From positions 85,766-95,519 of the forward strand of contig DLLG01000004.1 in NCBI GenBank assembly GCA_002479075.1: a stretch of 9,754 bases of DNA, read 5' to 3'. Origin of the DNA: Clostridiales bacterium UBA7568 (GTDB taxonomy: Bacteria; Bacillota; Clostridia; Oscillospirales; CAG-272). The position numbers and the translations under genes are program-made. Shown here piece by piece: positions 1-4,947 of this stretch; position 1 is the first letter of the stretch; each line of letters starts with the position of its first letter. The notes under the pieces are model-generated. The model made no database searches, was not told where the DNA came from, and saw nothing but the letters and a program-made list of their open reading frames with translations.

Positions 1-28
1 CCTACTTTTCTTTTCAAAGAAAAGTAGG
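1..28. repeat. Perfect 13-bp inverted repeat (hairpin) after the DUF402 gene
   Basis: Bases 1-13 (CCTACTTTTCTTT) are the exact reverse complement of bases 16-28, with TC between them. The hairpin begins one base beyond the stop codon of the minus-strand DUF402 gene, so it is placed to end or protect that transcript. It has no clean run of T after it inside the window, since the sequence stops at the hairpin edge, so calling it an intrinsic terminator is an inference. It could equally be one copy of an intergenic palindromic repeat. Confidence 0.55.
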
Positions 29-568
29 TCAAAGGAGAGGGAGGGCTTGGTTGAAGAGCGATATGAGCTTTGCCTTTATCGCTTCGCCGTCCGTGCGGAA
101 GCGGGCGACGAGGGCTTCTGTCAGGGTGCGAACATTTTCGTATGTCTCTTCGTCGATTATTCCCTCCGAAAGGGCAGATGAGAGTTCATCCTCGTCAAAA
201 ACGTAAATATTGCCCTCCGCTGTATAAACGACATCCGAAAAAAGGTCGTCAAAGCAGGCATTTTCGGCGGTTTTGCAGTCGTTTCCCGCCGTTATATCAA
301 CATAAACCTGACGGAAATTCCCTTCGGGATCGAAATAAGAGGTGTACCAATAACTGTCGCCGTCATAGGCGAGCTGGAGCCAATAGCCGCCCTCCGCGGC
401 GACTGTGCCGGAAAGACCGTCGCCGTAGTCACGGATTATCGGCGAGGTCAGCTTGTCAAAGCGCAAAAGCGAGACAGCACCTCCGTCGCTTGAAAAAAAG
501 AAATTCTGGGTTCTTTTGATAACTCTCTCCCAAGGCTCGCGACGTATGGTTTTATGCAATATTTTCAT
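29..568 (-). CDS. DUF402 domain protein (FomD/nucleotide-diphosphatase-like fold)
   Basis: This is a 179-residue soluble protein. The middle carries the pattern expected of DUF402: aromatic residues around GYWLQLAYDGDSYWYTSYF (61-79), then the acidic FRQVYVDITAG (85-95), and IYVFDEDELSSALSEGIIDEE (121-141), with an acidic DEDEL and a helix like those of family members. Known members of this family hydrolyse nucleoside di- or triphosphates with divalent metal; the substrate here is unknown. The ATG at 568 is chosen because AAAGGAGA, inside the end of trmL, lies just upstream, and the trmL stop is one base away, so translation is probably coupled. A longer frame reaching to 667 would lie inside trmL and is unlikely. 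It is the second gene of the trmL operon. Confidence 0.8.
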   Translation of the reverse strand: MKILHKTIRREPWERVIKRTQNFFFSSDGGAVSLLRFDKLTSPIIRDYGDGLSGTVAAEGGYWLQLAYDGDSYWYTSYFDPEGNFRQVYVDITAGNDCKTAENACFDDLFSDVVYTAEGNIYVFDEDELSSALSEGIIDEETYENVRTLTEALVARFRTDGEAIKAKLISLFNQALPLL

Positions 569-569
569 C

Positions 570-1082
570 TCATTCTCCTTTGCCGACGAGCTCCGAAATA
601 CGCTTCCCGTCCGACACGAGCCCCGAAAACTCCTTCTGTCGGAGCACCTCATAGACACCGATCGCAACGCTGTTCGAAAGGTTGAGACTGCGGCGGTTTT
701 CCCGCATCGGAATTCTTACACACCTTTCGGGATTGGCGCAGAGAAGCGACTCGGGCAGCCCCTTTGTCTCCTTGCCGAAAACGAGGTAAACGTTGTCCCC
801 GTATTTTATATCCGTATAATTTCCGGAGGACTTTGTTGAAAAATACCAGAGCTCGTCATCGCCGTGCAGAGCCATAAATTCATCGAGATTTTCATAATAA
901 TGAATGTCAAGCTCGTCCCAATAGTCAAGCCCCGCGCGCTTCATCTTTTTATCGTCGATCTCAAAGCCGAGCGGTTTTACAAGATGCAGTGAAGCGCCTG
1001 TTGCGGAGCAGGTGCGCGCGATGTTGCCTGTGTTCTGCGGAATTTCCGGCTCGACGAGGACTATATTTATCAAAAAAATCAC
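570..1082 (-). CDS. trmL: tRNA (cytidine/uridine(34)-2'-O)-methyltransferase TrmL
   Basis: TrmL methylates the ribose 2'-O of the wobble base in certain leucine tRNAs, using S-adenosylmethionine. The 170-residue length matches a minimal SPOUT enzyme with no extra RNA-binding domain. Family signatures are clear: INIVLVEPEIPQNTGNIART near the N-terminus (about 5-24), VFGKETKGLP (101-110) and IPMRENRRSLNLSNSVAIGV (124-143), the last two forming the SAM-binding trefoil knot. The start is uncertain: GTG at 1082 gives the extra MIF, whereas TTG at 1073 gives an N-terminus (M-INIVLVEP) that fits the family better and has AAGAAGTGA upstream as a possible ribosome site. It is the first gene of a two-gene minus-strand operon with the DUF402 gene, behind a strong promoter. 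Confidence 0.95.
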   Translation of the reverse strand: MIFLINIVLVEPEIPQNTGNIARTCSATGASLHLVKPLGFEIDDKKMKRAGLDYWDELDIHYYENLDEFMALHGDDELWYFSTKSSGNYTDIKYGDNVYLVFGKETKGLPESLLCANPERCVRIPMRENRRSLNLSNSVAIGVYEVLRQKEFSGLVSDGKRISELVGKGE

Positions 1083-1106
1083 TTCTTTCGGAAAACATTT
1101 TTAAAC

Positions 1107-1135
1107 ATTATATAGCTTTGCGCCGATTTTTTCAA
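1107..1135 (-). promoter_or_regulatory. Sigma-A-type promoter of trmL operon
   Basis: Read on the minus strand, TTGAAA (1135-1130) is followed by a 17-bp spacer and a perfect TATAAT (1112-1107). Transcription would start near 1100, about 18 nt before the GTG start of trmL. It is close to consensus and correctly placed, so it is probably constitutive. Confidence 0.8.
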
Positions 1136-1230
1136 TAGCGGCGCCGATTTTTGCCCGCAAGGAAGCAATTTCCTTGACTATTTTCTCCGATTCTGCGGAA
1201 ATTAAGGAGGAAAAAAGAGAGGAGAAATTT

Positions 1231-2016
1231 ATGAAAAAAGTTTTTTGTTTAATATTTGCTTTTGCGCTCTGCGCCTTGTCGGCTATTACGGCGCTCGGAG
1301 CGGGAAGTTCATTCAGCTGGTATTGCAAGCGTCAAAAGGACCATATCCGCCCGACGGCAGAGGGCAATATGGCGTTCATTGAAAAATATGACGGGGCATA
1401 CATCGGCAAAAATCCGGATGAAAAGATTGTTTATCTGACATTTGACGCAGGCTATGAGAACGGAAACGTCGCAAGGGTGCTTGATGCGCTGAAAAAGCAC
1501 AACGCAAAGGGCGCGTTTTTCATTCTGGACAACCTCGCAAAGCGCAACGGAGACCTTGTCCGTCGTATGGAGGAGGAGGGGCATTTTGTCTGCAATCATA
1601 CAGCCCGCCATAAGGATATGACAAAGCTCTCAAAAGAGGAATTTGCGGAGGAGCTTCATAAACTGGAGACGGTAGTCAATGAGACGACGGGAGTGAATGT
1701 CAAAAAATATTATCGCCCGCCGGAGGGAAGATTTTCGGAGGAGAATCTCCGCTGGGCGCAGGAGCTGGGATACAAAACCGTGCTCTGGAGCCTTGCCTAT
1801 GCAGACTGGGACAACAACCGTCAGCCTGAGCCCGAAAAGGCAAAAAAGCTGATACTCGATAACGTTCATAACGGCGCTGTCATCCTTCTGCATCCGACCT
1901 CAAAAACAAATGCGGACATTCTTGACAGCCTGCTTTCGTCCCTTGAGAGCGAGGGCTACCGCTTCGGTACCCTTGACGAGTTGTTTGCCTGCGAAAAGAC
2001 GGGTGAAAACGGATGA
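1231..2016 (+). CDS. pdaA: PdaA-like delta-lactam-forming polysaccharide deacetylase, secreted
   Basis: This 261-residue NodB-type (CE4) deacetylase has an N-terminal signal segment (MKKVFCLIFAFALCALSAITALG). PdaA removes the acetyl group from muramic acid in spore-cortex peptidoglycan, a step toward muramic delta-lactam. The PdaA subtype is shown by YLTFDAGYENG (68-78), where the second Asp of the usual TFDDG is replaced (Asn in B. subtilis PdaA, Ala here). D72 would be the catalytic base. H123 and H127 (NHTARH) are the metal ligands, RPPEGRFSE (162-170) is motif 3, ADW (191-193) and LLHPTS (219-224) follow. The ATG at 1231 is chosen because GAGAGGAGA is correctly spaced and the signal peptide begins there. 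The stop overlaps the next gene by ATGA. Known PdaA works with CwlD and is expressed in the forespore; no clear sporulation promoter is visible upstream. Confidence 0.88.
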   Translation: MKKVFCLIFAFALCALSAITALGAGSSFSWYCKRQKDHIRPTAEGNMAFIEKYDGAYIGKNPDEKIVYLTFDAGYENGNVARVLDALKKHNAKGAFFILDNLAKRNGDLVRRMEEEGHFVCNHTARHKDMTKLSKEEFAEELHKLETVVNETTGVNVKKYYRPPEGRFSEENLRWAQELGYKTVLWSLAYADWDNNRQPEPEKAKKLILDNVHNGAVILLHPTSKTNADILDSLLSSLESEGYRFGTLDELFACEKTGENG

Positions 2017-2699
2017 AAAATCAGATAAAGCGTATTCTCTGCGCCGTATTTTCCGTTTTTCTTGCGATTCTTTCCTGTATGAGCATTTCCGCCTCGGGGA
2101 ACGTCATATATTCCGGCGCGGACGGCTGCGGAAAGAGAATCGCAATAACGTTTGATGACGGTCCGCATCCGAGAAAGACGGCGGAGGTGCTCTCTGTTTT
2201 AGCGGAATATTCCGTCCGGGCGACGTTTTTCGTCGTCGGCGAGAATGCAAAATATTATCCCGACCTTGTTATGCGGGAGGTTGCCGAGGGACACGAAATA
2301 GGCAATCACACTTATCATCATAAGCCGATGAGAAAATGCAAGGACGGCGAGGGCAAATGCGAGATAACCGAGGCTTCGGATATGATAAAAAGCATAACGG
2401 GGAAAGCCCCCGTGCTCTTCCGCCCGCCGGAGGGGTCATATTCTTCATCGACGGTTGAGCTGGCGCGCGCCTGCGGCTGCGACGTTGTTTTATGGAACGT
2501 TGACACCCGCGACTGGGCGATGTCAAAGACGGATGAGATCGTTGCGAATGTGAAGAAGAACGTTTGCGACGGAAGCATTATCCTTTTTCACGATTTCACA
2601 AGGGACGGCTCGCACACCGTCGAGGCGCTGAAAATCCTTCTGCCGTATCTGCGCTCGGAGGGCTACGAATTTGTGACGGTTTCCGAGCTTATAAGATAG
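2013..2699 (+). CDS. Polysaccharide (peptidoglycan) deacetylase, NodB/CE4 family, secreted
   Basis: This 228-residue protein has a signal peptide or N-terminal anchor (about residues 6-28) followed almost directly by one CE4 domain. All catalytic motifs are intact: TFDDGPHP (46-53; D48 base, D49 metal ligand), HTYHH (99-103; H99 and H103 metal ligands), RPPEGSYS (137-144), DTRDW (164-168) and LFHD (191-194). It probably de-N-acetylates peptidoglycan sugars outside the membrane. The canonical TFDDG separates it from PdaA and from PdaB (which has an ISWG motif), so it is closer to PgdA-like enzymes; the exact substrate is unknown. Its ATG overlaps the pdaA stop (ATGA), giving translational coupling and near-equal expression with pdaA. 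No separate ribosome site is needed, though GACGGGTGA lies just upstream. Confidence 0.88.
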   Translation: MKNQIKRILCAVFSVFLAILSCMSISASGNVIYSGADGCGKRIAITFDDGPHPRKTAEVLSVLAEYSVRATFFVVGENAKYYPDLVMREVAEGHEIGNHTYHHKPMRKCKDGEGKCEITEASDMIKSITGKAPVLFRPPEGSYSSSTVELARACGCDVVLWNVDTRDWAMSKTDEIVANVKKNVCDGSIILFHDFTRDGSHTVEALKILLPYLRSEGYEFVTVSELIR

Positions 2700-2713
2700 C
2701 AAAGAGCCAAACG

Positions 2714-2748
2714 AAAAGCCGGCAATACCGAAAGTATTGCCGACTTTT
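2714..2748. terminator. Bidirectional intrinsic terminator between converging operons
   Basis: CGGCAATAC (2720-2728) pairs perfectly with GTATTGCCG (2734-2742) around a CGAAA loop. After one C-A mismatch the stem continues as AAAAG/CTTTT (2714-2718 with 2744-2748). On the plus strand the right arm ends in TTTTATATTTTT, and on the minus strand the other arm ends in CTTTTCG, so it can end both the deacetylase operon and the desulfurase operon. The TAA stop of the desulfurase gene (2747-2749) lies at the foot of the stem. Confidence 0.85.
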
Positions 2749-3886
2749 ATATTTTTGAAAGGATGCTTTTTGTCGCTTCTGCGAAAGCCGTTATCTCCTC
2801 CGCCCTTGTGAAAGCCGAGAAGCTGATCCGGACGCCGTCTCCTCCCGTTCCGATTGCCTCGTGCGCCGTCGGGGCGCAATGAAGTCCGGCGCGGGTGCAG
2901 ACACCTTTCTCCGAAAGAAGCGACGCCAGCGCAGACCCGCTCATCTCATCTGAATTGAAGAGCAGAACGCCGCCCGGTCTTTCGGGAAGATAAACCGTTA
3001 TCCCTTCCGTCGCCGAAAGAGCGTCTCTTGCAACCGCAAACATATCCCTTTCGTGCGCCAGTATCCTCTCCGTGCCGACAGAGCGTACATAGCGGATGCC
3101 TTCTCCGAGACCGACTATCCCCGGAACGTTCAACGTTCCCGCTTCATATGATTCCGGCGGCGTATGACCCATAGTTATATCGGCGGAGGCGAAGCCGCTC
3201 CCTCCGAATTCCGCGGGTGATAGCAGGGAAAAATCGAAATCGTCGCAAAAGGCGGCGAATCCTGTTCCCTGGGGACCGTAAAGCCCCTTATGCCCCGGAG
3301 CGCACAAAACGGTTATCCCGTCACGGGGGATGTTTATATCGTAAATCCCCGCGCTTTGGGAAGCGTCAACGACGTATATCAGTCCGTGTCTGCGGCAGAC
3401 CTCGCCGATTTTTGCAATCGGCAGGGTCAATGAGCAGATGTTTGACGAATGAATTGCGGCGACGAGCTTTGTCCTCGGGGTTATCTTCGCTTCGAGCTCA
3501 GAGATGAGTTCGTCATCCGGCGCGACGGCATTTATGACGGAATACGTTGCGCCGCGCATAGAACATAAATTCGCTATCGGGCGGCGGACGCTGTTGTGCT
3601 CCATATTTGTCGTTATAACGCTGTCGCCGGGGCGGATCAGCCCGGAGAGGACTTTATTCAATGCGTGTGTTGCGTTTGTTGCAAATATGACATTCTCCTG
3701 CCGCGTTATGCCGAAGAGGGCGCAGATCTCACTTCTCGTATCAAATACCGCCTCGGCGGATCTCAATGCAAGCGGGTGTCCGCTTCTTCCCGGGTTGCCG
3801 CAGTATTCCCGCAGACACTTTTCCATCGCCCGCAGGACAGAGCGGGGTTTGGGAAATGTTGTTGCGGCGTTGTCAAGATATATCAT
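2747..3886 (-). CDS. Cysteine desulfurase-family PLP enzyme (class V aminotransferase fold)
   Basis: This 379-residue enzyme would take sulfur (or selenium) from L-cysteine (or selenocysteine) as a persulfide on an active-site Cys. It starts with the class V signature MIYLDNAATTFPKP. H97 (NMEHNS) should stack on PLP, D174 and Q177 (VVDASQSAG) contact the cofactor, K200 in APGHKGLYGPQG forms the Schiff base, and C337 in RAGLHCAPTAHEAIGT is the persulfide cysteine. The overall pattern (GGSGFAS, PESYEAGTLNVPGI) resembles the EF2568-type subfamily rather than IscS or SufS proper. It follows a DUF3343 gene by 6 bp, with GGGTGA overlapping that gene's stop as ribosome site, so the two are co-translated. 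No IscU/SufU scaffold or tRNA thiolation gene is nearby, so the sulfur acceptor is unknown; the DUF3343 protein is the obvious candidate. Confidence 0.9.
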   Translation of the reverse strand: MIYLDNAATTFPKPRSVLRAMEKCLREYCGNPGRSGHPLALRSAEAVFDTRSEICALFGITRQENVIFATNATHALNKVLSGLIRPGDSVITTNMEHNSVRRPIANLCSMRGATYSVINAVAPDDELISELEAKITPRTKLVAAIHSSNICSLTLPIAKIGEVCRRHGLIYVVDASQSAGIYDINIPRDGITVLCAPGHKGLYGPQGTGFAAFCDDFDFSLLSPAEFGGSGFASADITMGHTPPESYEAGTLNVPGIVGLGEGIRYVRSVGTERILAHERDMFAVARDALSATEGITVYLPERPGGVLLFNSDEMSGSALASLLSEKGVCTRAGLHCAPTAHEAIGTGGDGVRISFSAFTRAEEITAFAEATKSILSKI

Positions 3887-3892
3887 AAATTT

Positions 3893-4117
3893 TCACCCGA
3901 GCGAAACCGTTCCCGAATATGCGATGCCGTTTCTTTTCAGTATCAGGAGCGCCGTATCGAGGTCTCTTTCGCTGACGGCGACGCCGGACGTACAGCCGCG
4001 CTTGTTTTTTTCGGGATTGAGGCGGACGGATCTTGCGTTTATTCCGTTTTTATATAGTGTCCTTGCCGCCTTTGTTGCCATAGTCGGCGAGGGTATTGTT
4101 ATTATGCTTTTGTCCAT
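3893..4117 (-). CDS. DUF3343 protein, putative sulfur/selenium carrier-like
   Basis: This is a 74-residue soluble protein. The pattern IITIPSPTMATKAARTLYKNGI, then RLNPEKNKRGCTSGVAVSE, then an ALLILKRNGI helix near the C-terminus, matches the DUF3343 family (Pfam text: putative Se/S carrier-like). A single cysteine, C42 in GCTSG, sits where the family has its conserved Cys and would be the carrier residue. The start is set at ATG 4117 because AAGGGCGTGA resembles the AAGGAGGTGA anti-SD match and lies at a normal distance; GTG at 4126 lies inside that site and is too close to it. It precedes the cysteine desulfurase by 6 bp in one operon, which supports a relay of sulfur or selenium from enzyme to carrier, though that is inference. 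Confidence 0.78.
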   Translation of the reverse strand: MDKSIITIPSPTMATKAARTLYKNGINARSVRLNPEKNKRGCTSGVAVSERDLDTALLILKRNGIAYSGTVSLG

Positions 4118-4142
4118 CTTTTTCACGCCCTTATATTTTTAT

Positions 4143-4160
4143 GGGAGAGAAAGCTCTCCC
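4143..4160. terminator. 7-bp hairpin: 5'-end hairpin of the DUF3343 mRNA, or plus-strand terminator
   Basis: GGGAGAG (4143-4149) pairs perfectly with CTCTCCC (4154-4160) around AAAG. On the plus strand it is followed by TGTTTTTAT and so looks like an intrinsic terminator, yet no plus-strand gene lies upstream for over 1.4 kb. On the minus strand it is followed by ATAAAAATA and lies just upstream of the DUF3343 ribosome site. If the promoter at 4196-4168 is right, the hairpin forms the first nucleotides of that mRNA. Confidence 0.5.
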
Positions 4161-4167
4161 TGTTTTT

Positions 4168-4196
4168 ATAATATGCGGAAGGGCGGGCGGGGTGAA
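4168..4196 (-). promoter_or_regulatory. Candidate promoter of the DUF3343-desulfurase operon
   Basis: On the minus strand TTCACC (4196-4191), a 17-bp spacer and TATTAT (4173-4168) form a moderate sigma-A match (4 of 6 and 5 of 6). Transcription would start near 4161, about 44 nt before the ATG at 4117, and the RNA would begin with the GGGAGAG/CTCTCCC hairpin. Confidence 0.45.
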
Positions 4197-4205
4197 ATAA
4201 AAGGG

Positions 4206-4469
4206 TTACATAATGAGGTAATAGAGGATCAGAAGAATAACGGAACTGCCTGTCATCCCCGCGAGAAACCAGAGAAGCGATGATGATATTCTCATCCTCT
4301 TTTTGCCCGGAACGCCGCAGGCGCGGATGATTCTCCCCGCCTCCTTTACAAGCTCGCTTTCGTCCGGACTGGGCGCGTCTTCTCTGATAAAAAGATACGC
4401 CTCCTCAACGGTATCGCTTTCAATATTCTTTATTACGACCATATTCTTTTTGTATGCTCTTGTTATCAT
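4206..4469 (-). CDS. Small membrane protein of unknown function, C-terminal anchor
   Basis: I do not recognise this 87-residue protein. The N-terminal two thirds are hydrophilic, with an acidic middle (VEEAYLFIREDAPSPDESELVKEAGRII, about 21-48). A basic patch GKKRMR (about 55-60) is followed by one hydrophobic segment, SSLLWFLAGMTGSSVILLILYYLIM (63-87), that runs to the C-terminus, so it is probably tail-anchored with the acidic head in the cytoplasm. The ATG at 4469 has AAGGGGGAG at good spacing; the later Met10 lacks such a site. It lies 80 bp upstream of the predicted DUF3343 promoter on the same strand and no terminator separates them clearly, so read-through is possible. Only a weak TATAAA box (minus strand, 4532-4527) is seen upstream. 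Confidence 0.65.
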   Translation of the reverse strand: MITRAYKKNMVVIKNIESDTVEEAYLFIREDAPSPDESELVKEAGRIIRACGVPGKKRMRISSSLLWFLAGMTGSSVILLILYYLIM

Positions 4470-4598
4470 AAAGGGCTCTCCCCCTTGCCGTTTTATCTGA
4501 CTTGATTATTGGCCCGCAAAAATTTGTTTATACAGAGAACCGCCCGCGCCGGAAGAGATCCGGCGAAAAATAAAATGCGCCCGTTTTTTGAAAAACTA
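4470..4598. other. Divergent intergenic region, left part
   Basis: This is the noncoding stretch between the small membrane gene (minus) and the RNase J promoter (plus). It holds a 6-bp stem, CGCCGG (4547-4552) with CCGGCG (4560-4565), loop AAGAGAT, and a weak minus-strand TATAAA (4532-4527) without a good -35. Short frames here lack ribosome sites and I do not call them genes. Confidence 0.5.
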
Positions 4599-4627
4599 TT
4601 GCTCTCGGAAGAAAATTGTGGTATAAT
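4599..4627 (+). promoter_or_regulatory. Extended -10 sigma-A promoter of the RNase J gene
   Basis: TTGCTC (4599-4604), a 17-bp spacer and a perfect TATAAT (4622-4627), with TGG directly before it (4619-4621) forming an extended -10 TGn. Transcription would start near 4634, which leaves a leader of roughly 310 nt before the RNase J start codon. Confidence 0.75.
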
Positions 4628-4633
4628 AATATT

Positions 4634-4947
4634 TGGAAGCGCTGAAAACGCCGTTTTGCGGCGTGGCAGACAACGGCCTGATACGAGCCGTTTTATCTTT
4701 CCTTTATCTCGGTCTGCGCGTTTTTTCCGGATTTACGAAATGTAATTTTATTTTCATATATTTTTTCGTGCGTCAAACCGGTCGGCGGCGGAGAGACGGG
4801 CGAAAACTCTATTTTAATATTCCCGAAAAGAGACGGAATCGTGAAGAGGACTTTTCCGTTTTGCGGGAGAGGACTCGCTTCCGAGCCCGGATTACATAAT
4901 ATATTTTTGAAAGGATCCCATCTTTTTCAGGATGGGCTTGGTGTGCT
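4634..4947 (+). promoter_or_regulatory. Long hairpin-rich 5' leader of RNase J mRNA
   Basis: There is no convincing reading frame between the predicted transcription start and the RNase J ATG. Several stems are visible: ACGCCG/CGGCGT (4648-4653 with 4659-4664); AACGGC/GCCGTT (4672-4677 with 4687-4692) followed by TTATCTTT, attenuator-like; ACGGAA/TTCCGT (4833-4838 with 4854-4859); CGGG/CCCG enclosing CTCG/CGAG (4864-4889); and CCCATC/GATGGG next to the start codon. I cannot match it to a known riboswitch. The length and structure suggest post-transcriptional control of the nuclease, but that is inference. Confidence 0.45.
4910..4943 (+). promoter_or_regulatory. Unusual ribosome-binding region of RNase J with start-proximal hairpin
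   Basis: The best purine-rich site, AAAGGA (about 4910-4914), lies over 30 nt from the ATG at 4948. Between them CCCATC (4917-4922) pairs with GATGGG (4931-4936) around TTTTTCAG; folding this hairpin would bring the site to about 12 nt from the ATG. The only closer site is the weak TTGGTG (4938-4943). Translation start may therefore depend on this fold. Confidence 0.4.

Noticed and set aside
1106..1112. Sigma-G-like -10 (CATTATA) for pdaA on the plus strand
   Set aside because: The same bases form the TATAAT of the trmL promoter on the other strand, and no matching -35 lies upstream on the plus strand.
1159..1175. Palindrome AAGGAA-N5-TTCCTT upstream of pdaA as an operator
   Set aside because: Six-bp arms of such simple composition are expected by chance, and no clear promoter is next to it.
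3504..4283. Plus-strand frame of 259 codons opposite the desulfurase and DUF3343 genes
   Set aside because: The minus-strand genes have clear family motifs; this frame has none and ends in noncoding DNA.
4633..4899. Short plus-strand frames in the RNase J leader (also 4509-4745), considered as a leader peptide or small gene
   Set aside because: They lack ribosome sites and have arginine-rich, low-information translations; the first starts before the predicted transcription start.
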